Below are positions 10,804 through 21,184 of a DNA stretch of 64,000 bases, piece after piece. Source of the stretch: Astragalus membranaceus (Eukaryota > Streptophyta > Magnoliopsida > Fabales > Fabaceae); assembly GCA_039519185.1 (NCBI GenBank), contig CM076847.1, forward strand, positions 69,391,521 through 69,455,520, in the 5' to 3' direction. The notes below the pieces were generated by a model. The model was given only the letters and a program-made list of their open reading frames with translations. It was not told the DNA's origin and ran no database searches. The position numbers were made by a program, and so were the translations under genes. Within the stretch, counting starts at the first letter, position 1; each line of letters opens with the position of its first letter.

Positions 10804-11354
10804 GAGATTGTGGCTGTTGCACGGTCGGTAATGGGCTAGGTATATATATGAGCAAATAGTTTATAAATTTAACTATGTTGCAACGGTTTTATAATTGAAC
10901 CAAGTGATAGTGAGGGGGCACGGTAGAACTCACTGAGATATGTTATCTCACCCTATCATTATTGTGGTTTTTAAAGAGAAACAGGGTAAGAGGAAGACAA
11001 GGCAGCACGAGTAGGTGACGTGCTTATGGAGATGCCGAAGACTTGTAGTCTTGAGTTTCCGATTATGTTTCTCTTGTTATTTTCTGTTATGGTTATGTAA
11101 CTTGTATTGGATATGAGTTGTATAAACCTATTCAGCTTCTCTGGTTATGATATTGAACGATAGACTTTGTATCCCTTTTGAGTTGAGGATCCAGTTAAAT
11201 TTCATGGACTTGCAGACGGGTTGATCCAAAACATTGTGTTTTATTATCGGAAAAATTTAGTAGGTTCAATATCTAAACAGGTATTGTGTCCTCTAATTGT
11301 TGACATAGATGTGCATCTCAGTGTATCTACATGTTAGAAATACTGGGGTGTTAC
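10802..11354 (+). repeat. 3' LTR stub of decayed chromovirus-like element
   Basis: Collinear with 3621-4173 of the 5' LTR (553 bp in both), ending GGGGTGTTAC. The first 1.7 kb of this LTR, the PPT and the 3' end of pol are deleted, which joins the integrase gene directly to the LTR. Confidence 0.9.
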
Positions 11355-11900
11355 GGAGAGCATCACCTAGAAATAAGAGACTAAACTCTAGTAGAGGTAC
11401 TCAGTTCGATATGACCTGTAAATCTGAAAAAGAATAAAGAGGCGATGTGAGTCACCACCCACTAAGTAAATGATGAAGAGCATAACAAGCGGGACTCGAT
11501 GGCGAAAGAATCCTCGTATGCCCCGGAAGATAGATTATTAAGAGCTATACTTGGGATTCAGGTATCCACCTCAAAGGAAACTTGTCTAAAACTACCTATA
11601 GGTGGTAGGGGCCGAGTTATTGATGTGAGATGCAATTTAAAAACGATTTCAACAAAATCATAGTTTAATCAAATACATCGTATATATAAAATCAAAAAGT
11701 CATGGGTAATACTTCAATTGAAATGTTATATTATATGACAGGTGTAGTATACACATATTTTCTATCTATCTATGCAACTCCGAATTAAATATATAAAGCT
11801 ATCAACAATTTTCTTAATTTTTTTTGATTTCAATCAATTTTTTAGGCTATTTAAAAGTCCTAAATCTAAGACATATATTGTAAAATTTTAGAGTGTTACA
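11355..11900 (-). repeat. Possible antisense LTR remnant
   Basis: On the minus strand 11900 begins TGTAACACTC, a typical Ty3 LTR start. The far end reads like the 3' part of such an LTR ('gtgactcacatcgcc', 'cagatttacaggtcat'). It abuts the 3' LTR stub, so the decayed element may have inserted into this LTR. I could not find the other half with confidence in 1700-1921. Confidence 0.4.
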
Positions 11901-12170
11901 ACAATTTAAAGGACTAAATTGGAATTCAAAAAAACTTAAAAGTACTAAACTGAAATTTATAAAAATAAAAAAAACTTAAATCCACGTAGACTACTAATCA
12001 TCAACTTAACAGACACGTCAGTTCCTTCTAAACTAGAATGGACGAAAGGATGAAACTAACATTTAAAGTAAATTTAAAGGATCAAAGTGAGAAGTAAAAA
12101 ATACCTAAATGACTAAATGAAATATAATGTCACTTAAAGGGCTAAAAGTGCATTTTTGCCTTGATTTTTT
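11901..12170 (-). repeat. Terminal-repeat-like segment related to the window start
   Basis: In inverted orientation this reads 'cacttttagccctttaag...atttagtcatttag...ctttgatcctttaaattt', the same word order as 1-110. It looks like one end of a Mutator-like element. The mate and TSD were not found. Confidence 0.35.
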
Positions 12171-12992
12171 TTTTATATATGTAGTTTTTCCATTCTTGTT
12201 TTCTTATGTGTTTGTCTCAATTAATATTGGTCCTGATGACGTTTTAAACAAACTTAAATTCAACATTAGATAATTGAAAAAGAATAATTATTTAAAATAA
12301 AATAATAACTAATTATATAATTAGAAAAAATTGTAAATAAAATTAAATTTTATTCCAATTAATTAAAACAAAATTTAAATTAATTAATTAACATTTTTAC
12401 GTTATAATGATTAGATATTTTTTAGATATATGGTTTTTTAGCCGATTCAAAAATCTTTCAACCATCCTCTTTATCTCTCTTTTTTTTTACCAAAAGATTA
12501 AATTCATTATAGTTCTCACATCTTTCTCTTTTCTCGTAATCTCTCTTATGAACCAAACACAACATACATTAATTGTCTCGAACAAAATTACCTGTAATGA
12601 AGAGAATATGTAGAGAGAAAAAAATAAAAATAGAAAAATTGTATCATGGAGACGTCACTTATTTTTTTAAGCGAACAAAACTAGTTATGATAGAAAATTT
12701 TAACTTATATGGGGCAATTATAAGTGCATTCCACTAGTAAAAATGAATGAAAACAAAAGGCCAATTAAGTACTTCCATTGTCTAAATAAAGGGAATAAAA
12801 TTGCATAAATACACAATACGTCTATAAAATAAAAGACAGTTTACCTTAATTAACATGCCGACTTATTTTTAAATACTCGCATTATCTAATATAAACAAAC
12901 ACGCGTGTCCTGAGCCTCAAAAATACTACACATCACATAAGTGATTACATTTAATTAAATTTAGCAAATAATAATAATAATACGTTGGTCAA

Positions 12993-13072
<80 letters not shown>

Positions 13073-13317
13073 AATTCGTAAACCAATATATTGTTAATAA
13101 TTTCTGATTCCCTCTTCCCACTAGTGACAAACATGGGTCGAATGATATATGCATCGATTAGTATATCAAACAAAATTAACAAATACAACTTCCCCAAACA
13201 AAATTAACAAATACTATTTGTTTTAACAAGGTTCAATATGTCGCATGCCATTGGAAGATGTAGTTATATTAGGCAGCATCTCATAATCAAAGGTTCCTTT
13301 CAAAAAAAAAAGATAAT
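12171..13317. other. AT-rich intergenic DNA
   Basis: Very AT-rich, with no recognisable gene or repeat border. It contains the (AAT)n microsatellite listed separately. Poly-Ile and poly-Tyr ORFs here are artefacts of that microsatellite. Confidence 0.6.
12969..13070. repeat. (AAT)n microsatellite
   Basis: A long AAT run, uninterrupted from about 12990 to 13070 and preceded by a short broken part at 12969-12982. Confidence 0.95.
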
Positions 13318-13680
13318 TGTTCTGTACCTAGCGATCGTCTGGGCTGGATCCGGTGACTGCTGCTGGTAGGTCTCCTGCCGTCCAAGTGGTATGCCAAAGT
13401 GATGCCGGGTGGGGTATCTGCGATGCCACTCCGACGCTCAAATCAGTATTGAGAGTTGTAGAGTAGTATAGCAAGGAATGAGAATGTACCTATTTATGGC
13501 AATGTGAGTTAGTATTTAGAGGGATTCGTGCAGGCTTTGAGCCGTTGGATCGATTGGGTGAATCTGAGCCGTCCAAGTATGAGAATCATAAATGAGCTGA
13601 TTTATTGTGGATATGGATCAAAGTGATTGGGCTTATCCATGTCCAATTTTTAAGTGGGCCTCTTGGTCCAGTCCAGAACA
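13318..13680 (-). repeat. Short LTR (363 bp) of a minus-strand retrotransposon
   Basis: On the minus strand it starts TGTTCTGGACTGG and ends GTACAGAACA, with a short inverted end TGTTCTG...CAGAACA. A PPT lies just outside its minus-strand 5' end (13681-13699), which makes this a 3' LTR. It contains a TATA-like CCATAAATAGG (minus strand, about 13488-13499) and a 'TTGAGCGTCGGAGTG' block (about 13427-13441), a style familiar from plant LTRs. The internal region lies to the right and is filled with later insertions. Confidence 0.75.
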
Positions 13681-13699
13681 GTTGCCCCCCAAACCGAGA
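13681..13699 (-). other. Polypurine tract of the minus-strand element
   Basis: On the minus strand this reads TCTCGGTTTGGGGGGCAAC directly before the LTR start. It is a purine run of the type that primes plus-strand DNA synthesis. Confidence 0.7.
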
Positions 13700-14101
13700 T
13701 TATATATTCCGGAGGATGGTCTTGGCTTGAAGCGTTTTTGTTCATGTCTTAGGAAATAATGATTTTTTTAATACGTCATTCACTTCACAAGAGATTTGAA
13801 GGTGAGGTCTTCCATAGAGTGTCAAGAGGGGAGAGGGAGAGAAGCGCTCAAGACATAGGGACCTAGACTCGAGACTTGAGACCTAAAATCGTGTCTCGCG
13901 CTCGTGCTTTGGTGTTTGGTTGGAGGTTAGCGTACACGTCCTTCCCGAGACCCGTGATGTTTCTCTTCAGCAAGCACTGCGCCTTCGTAGGTGCCTAGTT
14001 CAAGGGATCTGGGATCCTTCCGTGTACCTCAGCGACCTTTACACCCTCGTAGGTGCCAAGTCACATCGTTGTCTTGCCCGCTCATCATCCGTTTCATCTA
14101 G
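13700..14101 (+). other. Putative leader exon of the plus-strand antisense ORF
   Basis: The plus strand runs from a TATATAT-containing stretch (about 13702-13712) to a splice-donor-like sequence (catctag, then GTAC). If the chromovirus is removed at its TSD, the donor reads AG-GTACAGC, and an acceptor (ctgtcctgtag) follows at 24105-24106 just before an ATG. The block also holds two 'cgtaggtgcc' repeats (about 13987 and 14049). There is no clear coding content; exon status is inferred from the splice signals. Confidence 0.4.
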
Positions 14102-14105
14102 GTAC
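14101..14105 (+). repeat. Target-site duplication GGTAC, left copy
   Basis: GGTAC at 14101-14105 and again at 23835-23839 exactly flanks the chromovirus, proving its borders. The five bases contain the GT of the putative splice donor. Confidence 0.95.
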
Positions 14106-16693
14106 TGTAACGCCCTAAAATAATTTAATTGATTAATTAATTAAGTTATTTGAGGGATTACAATATTTATTTAAGTGGAATAATTTAAGTATAATTGTTT
14201 TATTGTAGGAGGTGAAAAGAATTAAGAAGGGTGGTGTAAATAGGGCCCAAGTCACTTAAGTGACCCAAGCCCATTCCAATTATCCTAAAACCTAAGAATT
14301 GTTTTCATTCCCACCAAAGAAAGAAGAGCAGCGAAACTGAGAGAGTGAGAGGGAGGTGAGGCGCGACACTTCCAGCAAAGGGGGAGAAGAGAAATTGTCT
14401 CATCTTGGCTTAGGTAAGCTTTCCTTGATCCTTTTCCCTTCCATTTATTTTTCTCTTCCAAGTGGTGGTCTCAAACCCTTCCTTTTTCCATTGTTGCGAT
14501 TTTTCCCCATGATTTTTGTGCTGGATGCGAATTGGCTTAGAAGAGGAGGAGGGGGGCTGCTGCGATTTTTGGTGACCTTGGCTCGTCGTGTTGCGGGATT
14601 TTGTACGTGACGCAATCATCGTGGTTTCGGGCATACAAATTCGAGGTAAGGGTGAGCGTTTTCAATTTAATGTAATTGAGTATAAGAAGGGTTCGTGGGA
14701 TTCTTGGTAGTAAACTTATATGTTAGGAGGAATGATGGATTGAATTATTATGTTGATATGCGAATTACCTTAGGAGGTGAGGAGATGAATTTTGCGAAAT
14801 TGCCCTATGATAGGAAAAGATGAGCTTCGAATTTTTAGTGAATGGGGTGTGGTTAAATTTGATATTTGGTGAATTGTTGGTGTTGAAAAACAACTTTGAT
14901 AAATTGAGTGATGTGAGTACGATTATTTGAATGATACCAAGAAATTGAAATTTCACTATGTTGCTGTCCCCATAATAAAGTGCTGCTGTTTGTCGAAAAA
15001 AATGATGTTGCTGTGTGCAGAAAATTATATTGCTGTTTGTCAAAAAATGATGTTGCTGTGTGCAGAAAATTATATTGCTGTTTGCCAAAAATGATGTTGC
15101 TGTGTGCAGAAATTTATGTTGCTGTTTGTCAAATAATAAGGTTGCTGTTTGCAGAATTTTTATGCTGCTGTTTGTCAAACATTAATGTTGCTGTTTTACA
15201 GAATTTTATGTTGCTGTTTATCAAATTTTGCAGAATTTTATGTTGCTGTTTGTCAAATAGTCATGTTGCTGTTTTGCAGAATTTTTTTTATGTTGCTGTT
15301 TGTCATTTAAAGGCATTGCTGTTGCTGTTTTTATCAAAGAAATTGCTACTGTTTTGCGCATTAAAAAGCCACTGTTTAGTTGCTGTTTTTGACGAGAAAA
15401 GGCCACTGTTTTGCGCAATAAAAAGCCACTGTTTATTTGCTGTTTTTGACGAGAAAATGCTACTGTTTTGCGCATTAAGGCCACTGTTTTCCAGCTTCGA
15501 TTTGTTGCCGTTTACTAACCGAATTTTCTGCACTTTGTAAAAGAAAAGAGCGCATCATGTGACTGTTATTCTATTACTATTGCTCCGGTTAAAAATGTGA
15601 GGTTTCTTCCACTTGGAAAATGGGATGTTCTTCTAAAAAAATTAATTTTTTATGCTTCCTAAACATGAAAATGAAATGTTTATCCAATATTTAAAAATGT
15701 TGTTATTCGAAAATTTAAATAGGTTGTTACTTAAATTTTTATGTGTAATTATTTACATTCAAATGGATGTTCCCTAAAATTTTAATGTGTTGTTATTTGA
15801 AAATTTAGGAGCATTGTTACCTAATATTTAAAGATGTTGTTACTCGAACTTTTGAATGTGATTGTTTATGAAGAGTTGTGATATTAATATGGTGACTATG
15901 ATGAATACACTCCATGAGTGTCTTATGGTGACGATGACGAGTACTCCGGGTGAGTGAATTGGTGATTGCACATGTGTCCATAGAGTCTCATAGCATGTGC
16001 ATACTATGACGAATAGGCTTCGGCCTCTTATTGACGAAAACCAGTGACGATGTGCCCAATGGCTATTTATGACGAATATGGTACCATCATGCATATGCCC
16101 AGGTGTGGGTTGCATTTTCATGCGCATACATTTTTTTTATGACGGGTGATGTGAATTGTGATTTTTTTTGGTTTTGTGTGTGATGACGATGAAGTTGATG
16201 TTAATGATGATGTTGTGTGATAGTTTGCTCATATTACTCTACTGTATGCTTAATTATATTTTGTTGAAAATTCTCACCCCTTCTGCTTGGAATGTTGCTC
16301 TATTGTGGCAACGCTGCAGGTGACTGCGAGTGAAGGACATGCTGCCTTCCTTTATAGCTGTTGGGATGTTTGAGTCACTCTCTGATATTGTAACACCTAT
16401 GGGGCGGGGTTGAAGTAGATAAATTATTTAATTACCTGTTTAATAATTTTATTGATGTTTTGAGACGTGTTTGAGCGACTTTGGTGAGTTATTGCTATTT
16501 CCGCTGTGATGAGATTATTTTGAAGTTTGACTTTTGTGACGAATGCGTTGTTACACAAATTTTAATGGCGCAGACGATGAGTTTTTATAAATGAAGATGT
16601 GACATTTCTTTTCTACTAATTAAATATTATTTTCGAAAATGAAAGTACTCTGATAATGACGTGCAAATTAAGGGGTAGAAAAGGGGTGTTACA
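14106..16693 (+). repeat. 5' LTR of the young chromovirus
   Basis: 2588 bp, TGTAACGCCC...GGGTGTTACA. The region 14960-15490 is a degenerate tandem array built on 'GTTGCTGTTTG' and 'GCAGAATTTTATGTTGCTG' words, then 'AAGCCACTGTTT' units. Compared with the 3' LTR it lacks about 15 bases near 14709 and roughly 45 bp of the GTTGCTG array. The small ORFs across the array are repeat artefacts. Confidence 0.95.
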
Positions 16694-16697
16694 ATAG

Positions 16698-16709
16698 TGG
16701 TATCAGAGC
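16698..16709 (+). other. Primer-binding site, initiator tRNA-Met
   Basis: TGGTATCAGAGC, four bases after the LTR end, perfectly complementary to the 3' end of plant initiator tRNA-Met. It primes first-strand synthesis. Confidence 0.93.
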
Positions 16710-16805
16710 AGTTCGGTCTGTCCGGCCGGTGGTCGAGTTGTCAAGTTGAGTAGCATTTGAGTTTGTTACTCGTATCTAAATTTTGTTTTCTGTTGCAGTG
16801 CTAGA

Positions 16806-17201
16806 ATGGCAGGACGGAACGATGTTGCACTTGCTGCTGCTTTGCAGGCTATAGCTGGGGTTGTGGGTAACATACCCAATGCTATTGGTGATGGGACGCG
16901 TAGTCTGGCTACATTCCAGCGTGAGAACCCTCCTGCTTTTGAAGGCGGGTATAATCCTGATGGTGCCCTTGAGTGGCTAAGTGAGATGGAGCGGATCTTC
17001 CGCGTGATGGATTGCACCGATGCTCAGAAGGTTCGCTATGGCACACATATGTTGAAGAAAGAGGCTTATGATTGGTGGAGGACGACTAGTCAGGGGTTGA
17101 CGGCTGCCAATGAGGAAGTTACCTGGGCTGTGTTTGAGAGGGAATTCAAGAGAAAGTACTATCCGGAGGATGTTCAGGGAAGAAGGAGGTTGAGTTTCTG
17201 A
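16806..17201 (+). CDS. Gag, N-terminal capsid part (before frameshift)
   Basis: The ATG at 16806 lies about 95 bases after the PBS and starts MAGRNDVALAAALQ. The Ty3 capsid core is visible: 'FQRENPPAFEGG', 'ALEWLSEMERIF', 'AYDWWRT' and 'FEREFKRKYYPE'. The frame ends at a TGA at 17199-17201, because one base is missing shortly before, around 17175-17182. The same protein continues in the frame of 17219. Without the lesion gag-pol would be one ORF of about 1450 codons. A programmed frameshift is possible but I see no slippery signal that argues for it. Confidence 0.9.
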   Translation: MAGRNDVALAAALQAIAGVVGNIPNAIGDGTRSLATFQRENPPAFEGGYNPDGALEWLSEMERIFRVMDCTDAQKVRYGTHMLKKEAYDWWRTTSQGLTAANEEVTWAVFEREFKRKYYPEDVQGRRRLSF

Positions 17202-17218
17202 GGCTTGAGCAAGGTAAC

Positions 17219-20200
17219 ATGACTGTGACTGAATATGCGGCAAAATTTACTGAGCTGTCTAAGTTTTATCCTCATTATGATAGAGAGGGTGCGGAGTTCT
17301 CCAAATGCATCAAATTTGAAAATGGGTTGTGTGCTGACATTAAGAGGGCCATAGGGTACCAGCAAATTCGAGTGTTTCCACTGTTGGTTAATAGTGCCAG
17401 AATTTTTGAGGAGGATAATAATGCCTTCTCCAGAGTTATGAAAGAAAAGCAAAAGAATTTTTCAAGTCGTGGTAAGCCATATGAGGCGCCTGCTGGTAAG
17501 GGCAAAGGTAAGTTTGTTGGTGGGCCTAAGCGAAGTGGGGGAGACGCTGCAGCCAGTGTTACTTGTTACTCGTGTGGGAAAGTGGGTCATAAAAGTCCAG
17601 ATTGCCCAAGCGGGGATAAGAAGAGATGTTATCGGTGTGGGAAAGAGGGGCATATATCTTCCGGTTGTGATAAGAAAGAGGTGGTATGCTTTAACTGCGG
17701 GGAGAGTGGTCATATTAGTACGCAGTGTTCAAAACCCAAGAAGGAGAAGTCCTTTGGAAAAGTGTTCGCTCTGGCTGAGTCTGATGTAGTGAATGAGATT
17801 CGAGGTACGTGCTATATCAATAATTTTCCTCTTGTTGTTATTGTTGATACTGGTGCTACCCATAGTTTTATTGCTGCTGCATGTGTTGAGAAATTAAGCC
17901 TTGTTTTATCTGATATGTTGAGGGAGATGGTCATCGACACTCCAGCTAAGGGTTCGGTGACTACCTCCGTTGTTTGTGCCAAATGTCCTGTATCTGTGTA
18001 TGGTAGAGAATTCTTAATTGATTCGATCTGTTTGCCGCTGAGTGGAATGGATGTCATTTTGGGTATGGACTGGTTAGTTGATAACCATGTCCATATCAAC
18101 TGTCGGGAAAGGTCTGTGAGTTTTGAGTCGCTTGAAGAGGAGTCTGGTCTGTTATCTGCGGGTCAACTGCATAGAGTGATGAGAGAAGAGGTTCAGCTAT
18201 TTTCTCTGTTGGCGTCGTTGTCTGCTGAGAGCCAAGCGAAAATTGATGTGTTGCCGGTAGTATGTGAGTTTTCTGAGGTGTTCCCTGACGAGATTCCGGA
18301 TGTACCACCAGAGAGAGAGGTGGAGTTTGCTATTGATCTGGTCCCCGGCACTAAGCCTGTGTCTATGGCGCCATATAGAATGTTTGCATCTGAGTTGGCA
18401 GAATTGAAAAAGCAACTTGAAGATTTATTAGAAAAGAAGTTTGTAAGACCGAGTGTGTCACCTTGGGGAGCTCCAGTGTTGCTAGTGAAAAAGAAAGACG
18501 GTAGTATGAGGTTGTGTGTAGACTATCGACAGTTAAATAAAGTTACAATTAAGAACAAATATCCGTTGCCAAGGATTGATGACTTGATGGACCAGTTAGT
18601 GGGTGCTAAAGTATTTAGCAAGATTGACTTAAGGTCTGGTTATCATCAGATCAAGGTCAAGGATGAAGATGTCCAGAAGATGGCATTTAGAACAAGATAT
18701 GGGCACTATGAGTATTCCGTTATGCCTTTCGGTGTGACTAATGCGCCGGGGGTATTCATGGGATACATGAACCAAATCTTCCGTGAGTACTTGGATAAGT
18801 TTGTGGTAGTCTTCATTGATGACATTCTGATTTACTCTAAGTCAGAAGAGGAGCATGCGGAACATCTAAGGTTGGTGTTAGGAATTCTAAGGGATCGAAA
18901 GTTGTATGCGAAGTTGTCCAAGTGTGAGTTTTGGTTGAAAGAAGTCAGTTTTCTCGGTCATGTGATTTCTAGGGAGGGAATTGCAGTGGACCCTTCTAAG
19001 GTTGATGCGGTGTTGCAATGGGAGTCTCCAAAGTCAGTTACAGAGATAAGGAGTTTTCTGGGGTTGGCAGGTTATTATAGGAGATTCATTGAGGGGTTCT
19101 CGAAGTTGGCTCTGCCGTTGACTCAATTGACTTGCAAGGGTAGGGCCTTTGTTTGGGATGACCGATGTGAAGAAAGTTTCAATGAGCTGAAGAGGAGGTT
19201 AACTACGTCTCCAGTGTTGACCCTGCCTAATCCGGTTGAACCGTTTGTGATTTATTGTGATGCGTCTAAGATGGGTTTGGGTGGTGTGCTTATGCAGAAT
19301 GGGAAGGTGATCGCTTATGCGTCGAGGCAATTGAGAATTCATGAAAAGAATTACCCTACTCACGACTTAGAACTTGCTGCTGTGGTATTCGCATTGAAAA
19401 TTTGGAGGCACTACTTGTATGGATCGAGATTTGAGGTGTTCAGTGATCACAAGAGTCTACGGTATCTGTTCGACCAGAAAGAATTGAATATGAGGCAGCG
19501 CCGGTGGTTAGAACTATTGAAAGATTATGATTTTGAATTGAGTTATCACCCGGGAAAAGCGAATGTGGTTGCGGATGCGCTGAGTCGGAAAACCTTGCAC
19601 ATGTCGGCATTGATGGCTAGAGAGCTTGAGTTAATTGAGCAATTCAGGGACATGAGTTTAGTGTGTGAAGTTACGCCTCAGAGTGTCAGGTTAGGTATGT
19701 TGAAAATTGGCAATGATTTTATGGCGAGTGTCCGAGAAGCGCAGAAGTTAGATGTGAAATTAGTTGATCTGATGAGTGGGATTGGTCAGCCTGAGAATGA
19801 GGACTTCGAGGTAGATGCGCAGGATGTACTGAGGTATCGTGGGAGAATTTGTGTTCCCGAAGATGAGGAAATGAGAAAGGCAATTCTTGAGGAAGGGCAT
19901 AAGAGTAAGTTGAGTATCCATCCTGGAGCGACGAAGATGTGCCAAGATCTGAAGAAGATGTTCTGGTGGCCTGGGTTGAAGCGCGATGTGGCGCAGTTTG
20001 TGTATTCGTGCTTGACCTGTCAGAAATCGAAAGTCGAGCATCAGAAGCCTGCGGGAATGATGCAACCGTTGAATGTTCCAGAGTGGAAGTGGGATAGTAT
20101 CTCCATGGATTTTGTGACCGGGTTACCCAATACGGTGAGAGGGCATGATTTAATTTGGGTGGTTGTGGATAGATTGACGAAGTCGGCTCATTTTATTCCT

Positions 20201-21172
20201 ATCGGTATTAAGTATCCAGTGTCGAGATTGGCTGAAATCTACATTCAGGTGATTGTGAAGCTGCATAAGGTTCCTTTGTGCATTGTATCTGATAGGGACC
20301 CAAGGTTCACTTCGGAATTTTGGAGTAGTTTACAGAAGGAGTTGGGATCGAAATTGAGGTTGAGTTCAGCTTATCATCCTCAGACTGATGGGCAGACAGA
20401 AAGGACAATCCAATCATTGGAAGACCTGTTGAGATCATGTGTGCTAGAGCAGGGAGGTGCGTGGGATACTCATCTCCCGTTAATTGAGTTCACCTACAAC
20501 AACAGCTATCATTCCAGTATCGGAATGGCGCCGTTTGAGGCGTTGTATGGCCGGAGATGTAGGACTCCGGTGTGTTGGTACGAGACTGGGGAAAGTTTAG
20601 TACTTGGACCTGAGCTAGTCAGAGAGACTACTGAGAAGGTAAAGATGATCCGGGAGAAAATGAAAGCGTCGCAGAGTAGGCAGAAGAGTTACCATGATAA
20701 GAGAAGGAAAGATTTAGAATTTGAAGCCGGTGACCACGTATTCTTGAGGGTCACACCTACGACTGGTGTTGGACGAGTACTGAAATCTAAGAAGTTGACT
20801 CCTCGATTCATCGGGCCGTATCAGATTGCGGAGAGAGTTGGAAATGTTGCATATCGGGTGGCCTTACCACCTAACCTTTCGAACTTGCACGACGTGTTTC
20901 ACGTGTCGCAGCTTCGGAAGTATGTTGCGGATCCGTCTCATGTGATTCAACTAGATGATGTAGAGGTGCGGGACAATCTCACCGTGGAGACTATGCCAGT
21001 TAGAATTGACGACCGTGAGGTAAAAGTGTTAAGAGGCAAAGAGATTAATTTAGTGAAAGTGGTTTGGTTGGGAGCCGTGGGCGAGAGCATGACGTGGGAA
21101 TTGGAAAGTAAGATGAAAGAAGCCTATCCAGAGTTATTTGATTCAGGTAATTTCGAGGACGAAATTCTCTAA
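17219..21172 (+). CDS. Gag C-terminus and complete Pol polyprotein (protease, RT, RNase H, integrase, chromodomain-like tail)
   Basis: An open frame of 1317 codons continues gag. The rest of capsid is followed by three CCHC knuckles at about residues 116-129, 137-150 and 157-170. Protease has 'DTGATHSFI' at about 210. RT has 'VFIDDILIYS' at about 527; RNase H has 'CDASKMGLGGVL' at about 677. Integrase has an HHCC finger ('HPGATKM', 'CLTCQKSK') near 890-930 and a D-D-E triad in 'SMDFVTGLP', 'IVSDRDPRF' and 'QTDGQTERTIQ'. The tail ends with a chromodomain-like segment ('VKVVWLGAVGESMTWE'), which in chromoviruses steers integration to marked chromatin. All catalytic motifs look intact. The printed start at 17219 is an internal Met; the real start is 16806. 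Confidence 0.95.
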   Translation: MTVTEYAAKFTELSKFYPHYDREGAEFSKCIKFENGLCADIKRAIGYQQIRVFPLLVNSARIFEEDNNAFSRVMKEKQKNFSSRGKPYEAPAGKGKGKFVGGPKRSGGDAAASVTCYSCGKVGHKSPDCPSGDKKRCYRCGKEGHISSGCDKKEVVCFNCGESGHISTQCSKPKKEKSFGKVFALAESDVVNEIRGTCYINNFPLVVIVDTGATHSFIAAACVEKLSLVLSDMLREMVIDTPAKGSVTTSVVCAKCPVSVYGREFLIDSICLPLSGMDVILGMDWLVDNHVHINCRERSVSFESLEEESGLLSAGQLHRVMREEVQLFSLLASLSAESQAKIDVLPVVCEFSEVFPDEIPDVPPEREVEFAIDLVPGTKPVSMAPYRMFASELAELKKQLEDLLEKKFVRPSVSPWGAPVLLVKKKDGSMRLCVDYRQLNKVTIKNKYPLPRIDDLMDQLVGAKVFSKIDLRSGYHQIKVKDEDVQKMAFRTRYGHYEYSVMPFGVTNAPGVFMGYMNQIFREYLDKFVVVFIDDILIYSKSEEEHAEHLRLVLGILRDRKLYAKLSKCEFWLKEVSFLGHVISREGIAVDPSKVDAVLQWESPKSVTEIRSFLGLAGYYRRFIEGFSKLALPLTQLTCKGRAFVWDDRCEESFNELKRRLTTSPVLTLPNPVEPFVIYCDASKMGLGGVLMQNGKVIAYASRQLRIHEKNYPTHDLELAAVVFALKIWRHYLYGSRFEVFSDHKSLRYLFDQKELNMRQRRWLELLKDYDFELSYHPGKANVVADALSRKTLHMSALMARELELIEQFRDMSLVCEVTPQSVRLGMLKIGNDFMASVREAQKLDVKLVDLMSGIGQPENEDFEVDAQDVLRYRGRICVPEDEEMRKAILEEGHKSKLSIHPGATKMCQDLKKMFWWPGLKRDVAQFVYSCLTCQKSKVEHQKPAGMMQPLNVPEWKWDSISMDFVTGLPNTVRGHDLIWVVVDRLTKSAHFIPIGIKYPVSRLAEIYIQVIVKLHKVPLCIVSDRDPRFTSEFWSSLQKELGSKLRLSSAYHPQTDGQTERTIQSLEDLLRSCVLEQGGAWDTHLPLIEFTYNNSYHSSIGMAPFEALYGRRCRTPVCWYETGESLVLGPELVRETTEKVKMIREKMKASQSRQKSYHDKRRKDLEFEAGDHVFLRVTPTTGVGRVLKSKKLTPRFIGPYQIAERVGNVAYRVALPPNLSNLHDVFHVSQLRKYVADPSHVIQLDDVEVRDNLTVETMPVRIDDREVKVLRGKEINLVKVVWLGAVGESMTWELESKMKEAYPELFDSGNFEDEIL

Positions 21173-21184
21173 GTGGGGGAGAGT
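21171..21184 (+). other. Polypurine tract
   Basis: AAGTGGGGGAGAGT directly before the 3' LTR, overlapping the pol stop codon. It primes plus-strand synthesis. Confidence 0.9.

Larger units (their letters stand above)
1922..11354 (+). mobile_element. Decayed Ty3 chromovirus-like LTR retrotransposon with nested insertions
   Basis: Order: 5' LTR, PBS, gag, protease, RT-RNase H, integrase remnant, 3' LTR stub. The polyprotein order and the TGTAAC...GTTACA LTR ends fit Ty3 chromoviruses of the Tekay/Del type. The candidate duplication is GGGAG (1917-1921) against GGAGA (11355-11359), imperfect because the last LTR base is altered. It is interrupted by a CACTA element and an antisense LTR. It has lost gag sequence, part of protease, part of RT, the integrase core and most of the 3' LTR. 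It cannot be autonomous. Confidence 0.85.

Noticed and set aside
12951..13197. Minus-strand ORFs of poly-Ile and poly-Tyr
   Set aside because: Translations of the (AAT)n microsatellite.
13920..14123. A 67-codon plus-strand ORF before the chromovirus
   Set aside because: No ATG start, no domain, and it runs into the LTR; better explained as the leader exon of the antisense ORF.
14980..15540. A 186-codon Cys/Leu/Phe-rich ORF, and its relatives in the 3' LTR (22072-22679)
   Set aside because: Translation of the GTTGCTG tandem array; reading frame shifts with array length between the two LTRs.
16766..20065. Several minus-strand and other-frame ORFs across the chromovirus genes
   Set aside because: Shadows of the gag-pol frame, which has all expected catalytic motifs.
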